Below are positions 51,701 through 60,010 of a stretch of 64,000 nt of DNA, in pieces. Source of the DNA: a bacterium 336/3. Lineage in GTDB: Bacteria > Bacteroidota > Bacteroidia > Cytophagales > Thermonemataceae. A model generated the notes under the pieces. The model ran no database searches. It was not told the DNA's origin and worked only from the letters and a program-made list of their open reading frames with translations. The stretch spans positions 1,564,586 to 1,628,585 of the forward strand of contig LJIE01000001.1 of NCBI GenBank assembly GCA_001281695.1, written 5' to 3'. Position 1 is the stretch's first letter, and each line of letters begins with the position of its first letter. The position numbers and the translations under genes were made by a program.

Positions 51701-52362
51701 AAATTATCATTGATACGCAAAGAGAAATACAGGGTATATATGCAGGAAATGCTTATTTAGGACTTGCAGGTATACCTATAAGTAAAACCCAATCAGCCTT
51801 TGCTCTTATTAGGTCAGGAATAGCTATTGCAAAAGTAGCATCTACTCAATATGCCAAAGGAGGGTTTTTGAAAACTGCAAGGCAGATGGGTTTATTACCT
51901 ATGTCTTGGAGTGGAACACACTATGAGTATGCAAAAGGTGCAATGGTGCCTCAAGGAAGCTCTCATGCTCAGGGAGGTATTAGTTTAATAGATAACAGTA
52001 CAGGCATGCACCTTGGGGAGATGGAAGGTGGTGAGCCTATCATGATACTTTCAAAAGCTACCTATGCCAATAATAAAAGCATTGTTGATGCCTTACTAGA
52101 TAGTTCCCTTCATAGAGCTGGAGCTCCAGTCTATAAGAGGTTTGCTGAAGGTGGTATAATTGATGCTCAGGGTAATGATATACCTCTCACACCTGGTGCT
52201 GGTGCAATGGTTGATTTTACGGAGGTAGTCAATGAAATCAGGTTGCTCAGAGGCGATTTTCAGACTATGAAAATGAGATTAAAAGCTTATATTTTATATG
52301 ATGATATTGAAGAGGCTCAAGAGGAAATAAATACTATCAGAAATAATAATACAATTTCATGA
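48775..52362 (+). CDS. Phage tail tape measure protein
   Basis: 1195 aa from ATG 48775; the frame is open to 48658 but crosses the terminator and leader, so that start is rejected. N-terminal coiled coil, then a TP901-type domain (SITGKTGDDLQFFAEQAE, GSTTQSSSIEVVEAFKLMG and PQVTESLKAFGVAASSF), hydrophobic helices around 425-530, a long coiled-coil centre (about 560-960) and a Gly-rich end. It sets tail length; long tails of siphoviruses have such proteins. It lies some 8 kb after the other tail genes because accessory genes intervene. Confidence 0.9.
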   Translation: MAVRRDTASVDVVINGEKAGETLKQLQANTKQLYRELQNLVPGTEEFKKKMEELEGAKQNLREITGAVGQVDNSFRSFLGRAAAFAGLNLSIEAAANALVDFGKKAVENFIEFEASLAELSSITGKTGDDLQFFAEQAEIMGSTTQSSSIEVVEAFKLMGSAVPSLLENKEALASVTKEAIVLAEASGIKLPESASAMAAALNMFQLPASESARIINSLAAGSKAGAVEVPQVTESLKAFGVAASSFNVSFEESVALIETMGEFSIKGSEAGTALRNVLNKMSTAQALPKEAIEQLEKFGVNTKLVMDKQVPFNERLREFSKIGKDAVAIAKVFGAENKIAGEIILNNVEKFENYTKAVTGTNTAYEQQAINSDTTKAKLKTLKNEFEATAATVGGYLVKGFLGFIDTLKTVGSFLSSNKSTILTLGSAYLTYLSIVNMARIAMIATSATTAVVTFAKKAYALAVAGVTVVKGFFTGATISARIAMIAFNLALKASPLGIIISLLTVGATALATWLGLTSDSKEATEEATDATAKKNEELSKSQKLQNDINEAEKNAAKSVREQKADFEAKIAYLKTLNEGDATRKTLINQINSQYKEYLPSLIQESDSLETISQKANLANQALERKIKIMTDQAVIKRYAEEIAGVSMEMDKLAQNEILYNTNAGFKNLADKISIGDAGEGFKEAREKQQREKEALEKMMQERLKGSIQEPEYKGNYSSTEDDKTSKEREKAMKKQAEDVKKAQENIENMRLEAMDEGYWKELAKLDAWFEKEKEKIVGNAQQRDEQETLLNEAWLKKHAELNEKQRKKDDEDKKKQDEDEAKKKKEKFGKDMEALEEDYAIKTEEEQRMWLEKNLFDEEFQQAIKEENYLKIMQFENEHEERLTKLTQKHLKDRLDLLIANGKGKTAEAEKVKNQLIQIEVDKAEKEKKLEKDVQKSKHELRKEGVSLLIDILSFDEKTRKKYALAIKALRIAEIIIDTQREIQGIYAGNAYLGLAGIPISKTQSAFALIRSGIAIAKVASTQYAKGGFLKTARQMGLLPMSWSGTHYEYAKGAMVPQGSSHAQGGISLIDNSTGMHLGEMEGGEPIMILSKATYANNKSIVDALLDSSLHRAGAPVYKRFAEGGIIDAQGNDIPLTPGAGAMVDFTEVVNEIRLLRGDFQTMKMRLKAYILYDDIEEAQEEINTIRNNNTIS

Positions 52363-52388
52363 TCTTGTATAAAGCTAAAAATCAGTGC

Positions 52389-52446
52389 TGTTTACAAATG
52401 TAAACAGGTAAAAAATACAACGAGTTTACATTTGTAAACTCGTTTC
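52389..52446. terminator. Paired palindromes between tape measure and integrase
   Basis: TGTTTACA-AA-TGTAAACA (52389-52406) and AACGAGTTTACA-TT-TGTAAACTCGTT (52419-52444). Both contain TTTACA..TGTAAA. The second with its T-run is a terminator for the convergent genes; the first may be a binding site. Confidence 0.65.
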
Positions 52447-53619
52447 TTATATGTCTGGGCTATTATCTAAATTGATGTCTTGTTGTTCAACTCCTAAACC
52501 TTTTAAGTAGCGTGCTGTTTGCTCTAAGCTTGAATGACCACATTGTGTTTGAATAAATCTTATGTTATAGTTTCTTAGAACATAATGAGTAACACCAGTA
52601 TGCTTCCAACAGTATAAATAATAGTTTTCGTCAAAACCATATTTTCTTATCACACTTTCTTTAAACCAATGTGTAAAAAAGTTAGAAGAATAAGGCTTGC
52701 CTTCTGATTTTTCAAATACATAATCTGTAGGTTTTTTTCCTTTAATAAGTTCCTCAAGAAGTGGTTTTAGTTTACTTGGAATAATGGGGTATCTGTTTTT
52801 ACTATTTTTTGAGTTATCTGAAATAACGAGTATCGTATTTCTTTTTAAATTGATGTGTTCTACTTTCATAAGCCTTAGTTCTTTGGGGCGTATGAAGCAT
52901 TGATAGATAATCATTGAGAATTTATAGAGTAGGGGATACTCATTTTTTAAAATTTCCTTTATTTTTTCATAGTCCTCATCACTAAAAACCACGCTTTTAC
53001 TTTGCTGTTGTCTGAGTTTTGAAATCCCTTTTGCTGGGTTTATTTCCATGTATCCACGCTCAACAATATAACTAAAAACAGATTTTATCCAGTTTAGGTC
53101 ATTGTTTCTGGTTGTATTTTCTACACCACTTTGTTTTTTAAAATCAAGAAATTTTACAATATGATGTCTTGCAACATCTTTTATTTTTATTTCTTGTAGG
53201 TCGTTTTTTTCAAGAAATTCAGTAAACTGTTTTAAACCTGTGTTGTCTTTTTTAGATGTAGCTTTTGATAATTGTTTACTTCGTATTTCCATTACTTCTC
53301 TAAATACATCTAAGGCTTTATCAGCTTTTTGTACTTCTTTCTTTTTTATCCTAAATCCAGCTATAAGATGCTCATTAATGTTTTTTATTTTCTTTTTAGC
53401 TTCTTGAGCATTTTCATAAGCTCTTTTACGTCTAACTGTATGCCCTAAATTTTCATCAAAAACATAAAAGGCAATGTATTTTTCGCCTTTGCTTTCGTAA
53501 ACTTTAGCCAGTTCATAAGGAAGGTTTAATTGATTATTTTCATTTCCTTCATTGGAGAATGCCATATTTTCAGGAAGTTTGATAAGGTGATTTGCTGTCC
53601 CTGATTTGTCCCATTTCAT
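52447..53619 (-). CDS. Tyrosine-recombinase integrase
   Basis: 390 aa. N-terminal arm-binding and SAM-like core-binding regions (about 40-205), catalytic domain 210-390: Arg244 (FIRPKEL), basic DNSKNSKNRY, Lys339 in YCWKHTG, His362 in QCGHSSLEQT and nucleophile Tyr371. The HxxR box reads YCWK, i.e. the second catalytic Arg is Lys. I believe related Bacteroidota integrases with FKHTG-type boxes share this. It mediates integration at tRNA-Ala; its start is 36 nt from the tRNA 3' end. Confidence 0.92.
   Translation of the reverse strand: MKWDKSGTANHLIKLPENMAFSNEGNENNQLNLPYELAKVYESKGEKYIAFYVFDENLGHTVRRKRAYENAQEAKKKIKNINEHLIAGFRIKKKEVQKADKALDVFREVMEIRSKQLSKATSKKDNTGLKQFTEFLEKNDLQEIKIKDVARHHIVKFLDFKKQSGVENTTRNNDLNWIKSVFSYIVERGYMEINPAKGISKLRQQQSKSVVFSDEDYEKIKEILKNEYPLLYKFSMIIYQCFIRPKELRLMKVEHINLKRNTILVISDNSKNSKNRYPIIPSKLKPLLEELIKGKKPTDYVFEKSEGKPYSSNFFTHWFKESVIRKYGFDENYYLYCWKHTGVTHYVLRNYNIRFIQTQCGHSSLEQTARYLKGLGVEQQDINLDNSPDI
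53595..53613. repeat. Candidate integrase arm-type repeats, right end
   Basis: CTGTCCCT (53595) and TTGTCCCA (53606), 11 nt apart, same orientation as the left-end copies. They overlap the start of the integrase gene. Role inferred. Confidence 0.4.
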
Positions 53620-53622
53620 AGA

Positions 53623-53654
53623 AAAACCTTTTAATCGTTAAATTAAAAGGTTTT
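53623..53654 (-). terminator. Phage-supplied hairpin directly after the tRNA-Ala gene
   Basis: AAAACCTTTTAAT and ATTAAAAGGTTTT form a perfect 13-bp stem with 6-nt loop, ending 1 nt before the tRNA 3' end and T-rich after it on the minus strand. It takes the place of the terminator left at 9548-9576. Another AAAACCTTTTAAT lies near 9611. Confidence 0.65.
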
Positions 53655-53669
53655 GTGGAGAATATCGGA
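53655..53669. other. Right prophage attachment core within tRNA-Ala
   Basis: GTGGAGAATATCGGA, exact copy of 9578-9592; fourteen of the fifteen bases are the tRNA 3' end and T-arm. Integration therefore regenerates a complete tRNA. Confidence 0.88.
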
Positions 53670-53729
53670 GTCGAACCGATGACCCCTACAATGCCATTGT
53701 AGTACTCTAGCCAGCTGAGCTAATTCCCC
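53656..53729 (-). tRNA. tRNA-Ala (anticodon GGC)
   Basis: 74 nt. Acceptor GGGGAAT pairs with ATTCTCC (one G-U), discriminator A, D-arm AGCTCAGCTGGCTAGAG, anticodon stem CTACA/TGTAG with loop ATGGCAT (GGC), T-arm GGTTCGACTCC. CCA is not encoded. Genomic target of the prophage. Confidence 0.95.
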
Positions 53730-53739
53730 ATTTCGTATG

Positions 53740-53770
53740 CAAATGTATTGTAAAAAAGATAAAATACAAA
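53740..53770 (-). promoter_or_regulatory. tRNA-Ala promoter, consensus Bacteroidota type
   Basis: On the minus strand TTTG, exactly 19 nt, TACATTTG: a full match to TTTG-N19-TAnnTTTG. The tRNA begins 11 nt downstream of the -7 element. Confidence 0.85.
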
Positions 53771-53784
53771 GAAAGCCTTTTAAT

Positions 53785-54507
53785 TTATACCTTTTGAGTT
53801 TCAGAAATTTGTACTTCTGCTTCGAATATATCAGCAAAGTGCTTTAAAATCTTTTCTTGTACTTCTGCTAATGGAATATTTCTGCCTAGTTCTTTGTGTA
53901 AAGAGGTTACAGCTTTATCGGAAATACCACAAGGAACAATATAATCAAAAAACTGTAAATCTGTATTGATATTAAACGCAAAACCATGCATAGTAACCCA
54001 ACGACTGGTTTTGACACCCATTGCACAAATTTTACGAGGATTTTTTCCTCCATTATAATCCAACCAAACACCTGTAAAACCATTTATCCTGCCCGCTTCT
54101 ATGCCATAATCTGCAAGAGTCAAAATAATTACGTCTTCCAAAGAACGCATGTATTTATGAATATCAGGCAAAAAATTGTCCAAATCTAAAATTGGATAAC
54201 CTACAATTTGCCCATCACCATGGTATGTAATATCACCACCTCTGTTGATTTTATAAAATCCAATATGTCTTTCCTGTAAACCTTGTTCATCCAATAACAA
54301 GTTATCTATGGAGCCACTTTTTCCTAGGGTATAAACATGAGGATGCTCACAAAATAAGAAATAATTGGGTGTAGGTTCTTCAGTTTCAGGGTTGTTTCTA
54401 TTTTGGATTTTGAGTTGCACTGTTTTATCAAAAAGCTCAGTTTGGTAATCCCAAGCTTTTTGATAATCTATTCTGCCTAAGTTTTCTACTCTAACGGATT
54501 TATTCAT
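53785..54507 (-). CDS. lipB: Octanoyl-[acyl-carrier-protein]:protein N-octanoyltransferase
   Basis: 240 aa. It transfers octanoate from ACP to lipoyl domains, the first step of lipoate synthesis. Motifs: FCEHPHVYTLGKSG, RGGDITYHGDGQIVGYPIL, ICAMGVKTSRWVTMHGFAFN with the catalytic Lys, and IVPCGISDKAV with the catalytic Cys. Length is normal. It is 56 nt upstream of the tRNA gene, on the same strand; transcription probably continues toward the tRNA. Confidence 0.95.
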   Translation of the reverse strand: MNKSVRVENLGRIDYQKAWDYQTELFDKTVQLKIQNRNNPETEEPTPNYFLFCEHPHVYTLGKSGSIDNLLLDEQGLQERHIGFYKINRGGDITYHGDGQIVGYPILDLDNFLPDIHKYMRSLEDVIILTLADYGIEAGRINGFTGVWLDYNGGKNPRKICAMGVKTSRWVTMHGFAFNINTDLQFFDYIVPCGISDKAVTSLHKELGRNIPLAEVQEKILKHFADIFEAEVQISETQKV

Positions 54508-54562
54508 AAATATTTGTTTGACTCTTTATCCTTGTATTATTTTTTTTAAAACAAGTTTAGCA

Positions 54563-54937
54563 TTATAAAGGTTGCCAAAGTTCTATCTTGTTTCCATCTA
54601 AATCTAAAATATGAACAAATTTTCCATAATCATAGGTTTCAATTTCGTCCAGAATGATTACTCCTTCAGATTTTAACACCTCAACCAATTCTACAAGATT
54701 CTCAACTCTGTAATTTATCATAAAATCTTTCTGAGAAGGGGCAAAGTATTGAGTATCTTCTTTAAATGGACTCCATACAGTAGAGCCTTTTTCTTCTGGA
54801 TTTTCAGCATCTCTCCATTCAAAAGTAGCTCCATAATCATCTGTTGGCAAACCTAAATGTTTTTGATACCAATCTTTTGTTTGTTGAGGATTTTTCGTTT
54901 TAAAGAAAATACCTCCAAGACCTGTTACTCTTTTCAT
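54563..54937 (-). CDS. VOC-superfamily (glyoxalase/bleomycin-resistance-like) protein
   Basis: 124 aa, one VOC repeat pair: GLGGIFFKTKNPQQTKDWY, LGLPTDDYGATFEW, and C-terminal VHILDLDGNKIELWQ with the metal-binding Glu. Probably a dimeric metal-dependent lyase, isomerase or dioxygenase of unknown substrate. It lies between hemL and lipB on the same strand. Confidence 0.85.
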   Translation of the reverse strand: MKRVTGLGGIFFKTKNPQQTKDWYQKHLGLPTDDYGATFEWRDAENPEEKGSTVWSPFKEDTQYFAPSQKDFMINYRVENLVELVEVLKSEGVIILDEIETYDYGKFVHILDLDGNKIELWQPL

Positions 54938-54948
54938 ATAAAGTTGTT

Positions 54949-56241
54949 TTAAGCGTGAATTTCGGTAAGAGCTTCTTCATTGGCTTTTGCAATATGAGCC
55001 AAATTATCATCAGAAATAGCAAGCGAAACAAATAAACTTTCAAACTGCGAAGGAGCTAAATAAACTCCTTTGGAAAGCATTTTATGGAAGTACTTGCCAA
55101 ATAACTCCACATTACAGGTTTTAGCTGTCTGAAAATCTGTAACATGAATATCCGTGAAAAATAAACTATACATTGAACCAATTTTATTGATGGTATAGGG
55201 TAGTTTTAGTTTATCTAAAGCCAACTGGATGCCTTGTGTGATTTGGGTTGTAATCTGATCTAAAGTCTTGTAAATTGCAGGATTTTCGTTGAGCTCTGTA
55301 AGCATGGTAAGCCCAGCAGCCATAGCCATTGGGTTGCCAGATAATGTACCTGCCTGATAAACTTTTCCAACAGGAGAAATACAATCCATAATTTCTTTTC
55401 TGCCACCGTAAGCACCTACAGGCAATCCACCTCCAATAATTTTTCCGAATGTGCTTAAATCTGGTTTGATGCCAAATAACTCTTGAGCTCCACCTCTTGC
55501 AAGCCTAAAACCTGTCATTACTTCATCAAAAATGAGAATAATGTTCTCTTTTGTACAAATATCTCTCAAACCTTGTAAAAAGCCATCTTGAGGCAATACA
55601 CAACCCATATTACCTACTACAGGCTCTAAAATGATACAAGCAATTTCGTTTGTATTGGCATCCACAAGCTTTTTAACAGCCTCCAAATCGTTATAAGGTG
55701 CTGTAAGGGTATCATTGGCTACTCCTTGTGTTACACCCAAACTATCAGGCGAACCCATTGTGTAGGCACCACTACCAGCAGCAATCAAAAAACTATCTCC
55801 ATGTCCATGATAACATCCTTCAAATTTAATGATTTTATTTCTGCCTGTGAAACCTCTTGCTGCACGAATAGCACTCATACATGCCTCTGTACCAGAGTTT
55901 ACCATCCTTACTTTCTCTACTGAAGGTACCATGTGGCAGATAAGTTCAGCCATTTCGATTTCTCTCTGAGTTGGAGCTCCATACGAAAATGAGTTTTCAA
56001 TGGCTTTGGATAAAGCAGCCTGAATTTTTGGATTAGCATGTCCCAAAATCATTGGACCCCAAGAATTAATTAGTTCAATATATTCATTTCCATCTTCATC
56101 ATACAAATAAGCTCCTTTTGCATTTTTGATAAAAACAGGAGAACCTCCTACTGATTTAAAGGCTCTTACAGGCGAATTGACACCACCAGGGATAGTTTTT
56201 TTTGCTCTTTCGAAAAGTTGTTGGCTATTGCTAAAATTCAT
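54949..56241 (-). CDS. hemL: Glutamate-1-semialdehyde 2,1-aminomutase
   Basis: 430 aa from ATG 56241; an earlier ATG at 56268 adds nine residues. PLP enzyme of the C5 route to 5-aminolevulinate (tetrapyrrole synthesis). Motifs: [60 protein letters not shown], and the PLP Lys in [16 protein letters not shown]. Normal length. Confidence 0.95.
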   Translation of the reverse strand: MNFSNSQQLFERAKKTIPGGVNSPVRAFKSVGGSPVFIKNAKGAYLYDEDGNEYIELINSWGPMILGHANPKIQAALSKAIENSFSYGAPTQREIEMAELICHMVPSVEKVRMVNSGTEACMSAIRAARGFTGRNKIIKFEGCYHGHGDSFLIAAGSGAYTMGSPDSLGVTQGVANDTLTAPYNDLEAVKKLVDANTNEIACIILEPVVGNMGCVLPQDGFLQGLRDICTKENIILIFDEVMTGFRLARGGAQELFGIKPDLSTFGKIIGGGLPVGAYGGRKEIMDCISPVGKVYQAGTLSGNPMAMAAGLTMLTELNENPAIYKTLDQITTQITQGIQLALDKLKLPYTINKIGSMYSLFFTDIHVTDFQTAKTCNVELFGKYFHKMLSKGVYLAPSQFESLFVSLAISDDNLAHIAKANEEALTEIHA

Positions 56242-56296
56242 AAAGATATATTCAAAGCGTTGATTCAAAAAATATTTTGGATAGGCAAATATAAAT

Positions 56297-56333
56297 AAAA
56301 ATCGTGGTCTTTACAGTAAAAACCACGATTTTT
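56297..56333 (-). terminator. Terminator of the B12-uptake operon
   Basis: AAAAATCGTGGT / ACCACGATTTTT, 12-bp stem with 13-nt loop, 20 nt beyond the BtuG-like stop and T-rich on the minus strand. Confidence 0.8.
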
Positions 56334-56353
56334 GAATAGTGTATAAAAATAGT

Positions 56354-57433
56354 TTAGCGATAAAATAAAAAGCCATTTGTACCAATACCTCCCAAATATT
56401 CTTTGATAAGTTTTCCTTCTAAACTGATACGTCTGATACGGCTTGCGTTAGAGAAAGAGCCTTCACCCAAATATAACTCTCCATTTTGTGGATTGATACT
56501 AAAACCATAAATCGAAAAATCGTTGCTGATAAACTCAAGAATTGTTTGTGTAGTTATATCAATACTGAAAATTTTGCTACCTGAAACGCTGTATATGCTA
56601 TTATTGTAAATTGCAATTTTTGCATTGAAAGTACTTGTAGGAACATCCAAAATACTTAACTCCGTTTTATCTGTAAATGGGTTGATTTGCACCAATGAAC
56701 CCTTTGTATTGTTGGAACTTGCCAAACAAATTACCCAAATTTTATTATTCACATCTATTAAGAACTTATCAGGCTTATTTGCTACAATAATCGTTTGAGT
56801 AAGGTTTCCATTACTATTATAAACTGAAATGGTATTGGTGTTGCTATTGGCAACATATAACTTGTTATTGACTGTAATGATACCTTGTGGGCGTGAATTA
56901 GTGGGTATTTTACGAAGAAAAGCTCTTGTTTGTAAGTCAATTTCTGTAATAAATCCTTCAGGGGTAGCTCCAAACGCTTTATTAATATCTCCCCAATTGG
57001 TAACGTAGCCTTTATTGCCCAAAGTTGCAAAAGCTTGTGGATTTTCAACTTGTTTTGCATTTCCATTGGCATCCAAAACGCCCACCACTTTGAAATCCGT
57101 GGCTTCAGTAAAAACTACTTGGTCTATACTATTGGTAATGATAGCTAATTTATCAGCAATAGTGTTAGAGTTACTCAAATTATAACCTTTTACAAATTGA
57201 ACAATTCCTCCAAGAGCTACACTATTCTCAGCTTGAAAAATATCATTGACAACCTCGTTATTTTCCTTGATAAAACTCAAAGAGCCATTTGCATCCGAAA
57301 AATTCCCTTCGTTTACAACCAAAACACCTTTTCCATATTTACTTGAAATAGGCTGTGGGTCTTTGATGGTACAAGCTGTCAGTAAACTTGTTAATAATAA
57401 GACTACATAAGATAATCGAAACATTTTTTTCAT
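56354..57433 (-). CDS. BtuG-like beta-propeller lipoprotein (YncE/DUF5074 type)
   Basis: 359 aa. Lipoprotein signal with lipobox LLTAC (Cys21). The rest consists of repeated blades, e.g. GKGVLVVNEGNF, NKLYVANSNTNTISVYNSNG, GELYLGEGSF. Such propellers cap BtuB receptors in Bacteroidota and capture B12 at the cell surface. It is in the same riboswitch-led operon as the TonB receptor, which supports this role. Exact family would need a search. Confidence 0.72.
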   Translation of the reverse strand: MKKMFRLSYVVLLLTSLLTACTIKDPQPISSKYGKGVLVVNEGNFSDANGSLSFIKENNEVVNDIFQAENSVALGGIVQFVKGYNLSNSNTIADKLAIITNSIDQVVFTEATDFKVVGVLDANGNAKQVENPQAFATLGNKGYVTNWGDINKAFGATPEGFITEIDLQTRAFLRKIPTNSRPQGIITVNNKLYVANSNTNTISVYNSNGNLTQTIIVANKPDKFLIDVNNKIWVICLASSNNTKGSLVQINPFTDKTELSILDVPTSTFNAKIAIYNNSIYSVSGSKIFSIDITTQTILEFISNDFSIYGFSINPQNGELYLGEGSFSNASRIRRISLEGKLIKEYLGGIGTNGFLFYR

Positions 57434-57478
57434 AATAAAAATAAATTAATAAAAGATTAATGGTTTATAAATTATTCA

Positions 57479-58054
57479 TTAGAATACACTGATAGGTTTT
57501 TTTTCATCATCAAGAGCAACAAAAGTAAAAACACCTTGTATGGCTTGCTCTCTGTAATTCTCATACATTTCTTCTTTGAAAATTTGTACTTCTACTTCAA
57601 GGCTTGTATTGCCAACTTTGATAACCCTTCCTATAATTTCAATAATGGTATCAGCAGGGATACTTTTTTTGAAATCTACTTTGCTGGAAGATACTGTTAC
57701 CATTTTTTTACGACTAAAACGAGTAGCGGTAATAAAAGCCACTTCATCCATGAGTTGTAAGGCTGTACCTCCAAAAAGAGTATCATAATGATTGGTAGTA
57801 TTCGGAAACACAACCTTAAAAACCCTTGTTTCAGAGGAATTTATTAAATCTTGATAGTTTTGCATGGTTTGATATTCTTTTTTAGCTGATAAAAGGCATT
57901 GATGACATAAACAATCTTCATGTTTTTCACCAATATAAAGTGCTTCATCTCTATTAAGTGGTACATGAAAACACTGGCAAATAGTAATACTTCCTAATTT
58001 ACACTCAAATTCAGTTTGGCATACAGGGCAATATTTTGTTTCATGTCGAGGCAT
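57479..58054 (-). CDS. Fusion of a Cys-rich CWC domain with a hot-dog acyl-CoA thioesterase
   Basis: 191 aa. Residues 1-60 contain CPVCQTEFEC, CQCFHVPL and CLCHQCL, the metal-type Cys pattern of CWC proteins. Residues about 70-190 are a hot-dog thioesterase: NTTNHYDTLFGGTALQLMDEVAF, then VDFKKSIPADTI and EAMYENY-like segments. The start codon overlaps the TonB receptor stop (TAATG), so it is translationally coupled. I know CWC proteins as small stand-alone ORFs; the fusion is unusual. Confidence 0.78.
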   Translation of the reverse strand: MPRHETKYCPVCQTEFECKLGSITICQCFHVPLNRDEALYIGEKHEDCLCHQCLLSAKKEYQTMQNYQDLINSSETRVFKVVFPNTTNHYDTLFGGTALQLMDEVAFITATRFSRKKMVTVSSSKVDFKKSIPADTIIEIIGRVIKVGNTSLEVEVQIFKEEMYENYREQAIQGVFTFVALDDEKKPISVF

Positions 58055-59895
58055 TATTGCCAGAAATATTGTAAACTGATTTGATAATTGCGTTGAGGCA
58101 TATACTGATTCAAAATATTTTGATATTGCTTGTCAAATACATTGTTGATTTGTCCTCCCACTTGAAAAGTATGTGTTTTATGTTTGATTTTCTGATGAAT
58201 TTGTAAATCTGTAAGCCAAAAAGCTTTCACAATGTTTATATTGTCCAAATCTGTGAAGCGTTTATCTGTAAAATGACTGTTAAGGCTTATTTGTGTGTTT
58301 TGTATTGTTCCAATTGTACCCATAGAAATGCGATGAATAGGAGTATATGGTAAATAATGTCGTGTGAATCTATCAGATACATCATTCTTAATTTTGTTAA
58401 TTTGGGAAAGTGTAAAAGCATAATTTGCAAATATATTTACACTTCCTTTCTTCCAAGATTTTGTATAATTTAAATATGTTTCTAATCCCTTAGATTGCAC
58501 ATTTTGCAGATTTTCTGGAGACCAAAAACCCTGTAGTGTAGGTTGCCAGATAATCCAATCTTTTACTTGCATCATAAATGCAGTAGCTTCTATTTTTAAA
58601 GATTGATTTTTATTTCTTTGCTCATATATAACACCAGTTTCTGAACTTAAACTATGTTCAGGTTGGATATCAGGATTATCCCCTGGGTTCCAGTATCGGC
58701 TATTAAGTGTGGGGAGGCGATAACCTCTACCTATTTGAGCCTTCCACGTGATACGTTTATTGGAATGATTGAAAACAACCCATTCTGTTCCCAATGAAGG
58801 GGTGAAGGGAGCTTGGTAACCTTCTACAAGACTTTGTCTCATGTTCAAGCTGATAACCCAATTGGCAAGAACTTGCCATCTGCTCATCAAAAATGCATCT
58901 GTTCGCAATTCTGTTTTGGGCTCTTTGTAGGCATCTACACTCATCATGAAATATTGAGTATTTACACCTATTTGAGTAGAAAATTTCTCTGAAAAAAAAT
59001 GCTCTACCTGAAAAATGCCTGCTAAACGTTTCGTTTGTGTTTTTTCTTTTTGGTTGTATAATAAAAAATCGTTTGTATAAGCAATCTTCGTTTCCAAAGA
59101 AGTATTGGTATTCAGTTCATTTTTCCAAGAGGTCATCAACCGTAAATTATTGTCTAAGAGATTACTGTTGCCAACAAGCACTCTGTAATTGGAGTTATAC
59201 CAACTATGAAAACTGATTTGTTGTTTCTTAGAAATCTGATAATGAATGTCTTGTGTAGCTCCCAAATAATTGATAGGAGTAGCATTCTGAATAGTACCTG
59301 AAAGGGAAGGAGTATCAAAATTGTTTTTGAGAGAAAAACGATAGAAACTTGTTCGGGTGCTTATTTTCCCTTGATTTTGATGAAATTTGAAAGCTGTAAA
59401 ATTTCTTCCAAAGCTACCGATATCTTGTCTGAAATGTAAAGATCGCCCATCTTCTGATTTTTTAGACATTCCTGATAACAAGATAGCCCCTCCAACAGCT
59501 TCAGAACCAAATAATGAAGCTGATGAACCCATTTGCAAACCAACTTGGTCATTGGCAAATAATGGAATATTTACAAAATCACTTTCTCCTAAAGTTGCAG
59601 AATTGATATTCAAGCCATTCCAAAGTACAGCCGTATGCCCTGCCCCTGTACCTCTCAAAGAAATAGAACCCAAAAGCCCATTGCCGTACTCTTTCATATA
59701 TGCTCCAGTATAGCGTAAAAGCCATTCGGATAGTTGAGAGCTATTATTCTGAGCTATCAAAGTAGAATCTGCTTGCCATATTTTGGCACCAATCGCATAC
59801 TTTTTGTATGGATATGCATTTACCTCTATTGCAGAAATAGAATCCTGAGCGAATAATGTGTTGGTTACAAACCAAAATAATAAAAAATACCTCAT
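58054..59895 (-). CDS. BtuB-like TonB-dependent receptor
   Basis: 613 aa from ATG 59895, where the signal peptide RYFLLFWFVTNTLFA begins; a 5' longer frame reaches the riboswitch side. Plug domain (about 45-150: GNGLLGSISLRGTGAGHTAVLWNG, GSEAVGGAILLS) and 22-strand-like barrel, ending in LQYFW. The cobalamin riboswitch in its leader identifies the substrate as a B12-type corrinoid. Confidence 0.85.
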   Translation of the reverse strand: MRYFLLFWFVTNTLFAQDSISAIEVNAYPYKKYAIGAKIWQADSTLIAQNNSSQLSEWLLRYTGAYMKEYGNGLLGSISLRGTGAGHTAVLWNGLNINSATLGESDFVNIPLFANDQVGLQMGSSASLFGSEAVGGAILLSGMSKKSEDGRSLHFRQDIGSFGRNFTAFKFHQNQGKISTRTSFYRFSLKNNFDTPSLSGTIQNATPINYLGATQDIHYQISKKQQISFHSWYNSNYRVLVGNSNLLDNNLRLMTSWKNELNTNTSLETKIAYTNDFLLYNQKEKTQTKRLAGIFQVEHFFSEKFSTQIGVNTQYFMMSVDAYKEPKTELRTDAFLMSRWQVLANWVISLNMRQSLVEGYQAPFTPSLGTEWVVFNHSNKRITWKAQIGRGYRLPTLNSRYWNPGDNPDIQPEHSLSSETGVIYEQRNKNQSLKIEATAFMMQVKDWIIWQPTLQGFWSPENLQNVQSKGLETYLNYTKSWKKGSVNIFANYAFTLSQINKIKNDVSDRFTRHYLPYTPIHRISMGTIGTIQNTQISLNSHFTDKRFTDLDNINIVKAFWLTDLQIHQKIKHKTHTFQVGGQINNVFDKQYQNILNQYMPQRNYQISLQYFWQ

Positions 59896-60010
59896 CTGAA
59901 AGACTTTAAAAAAGCCTTTGCAGGAGAAAGAATGAAATGTAAAATAAAAAGAATACACTTTCTTTTTTGCACTTCACTGCTTTTCACCCGAAAGCCATGA
60001 AACATTGATA

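Larger units (their letters stand above)
9578..53669. mobile_element. Siphovirus-like prophage integrated at tRNA-Ala, about 44 kb
   Basis: The element is bounded by 15-bp direct repeats. The integrase lies at one end next to the tRNA 3' end and the S24 repressor at the other. It encodes replication, endolysin, protease, capsid, terminase, portal, holin/spanin-like, tail and tape-measure functions without obvious truncation, so it may be inducible. The tape-measure gene (1195 aa) and the absence of any sheath protein I could recognise point to a long non-contractile tail. Cargo blocks of opposite orientation or different character are at 23904-25791, 28775-30484 and 40627-47970. Confidence 0.93.

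Noticed and set aside
9578-53669. Transposable (Mu-like) phage
   Set aside because: No DDE transposase/MuB pair or target duplication; a tyrosine integrase and tRNA att sites are present.
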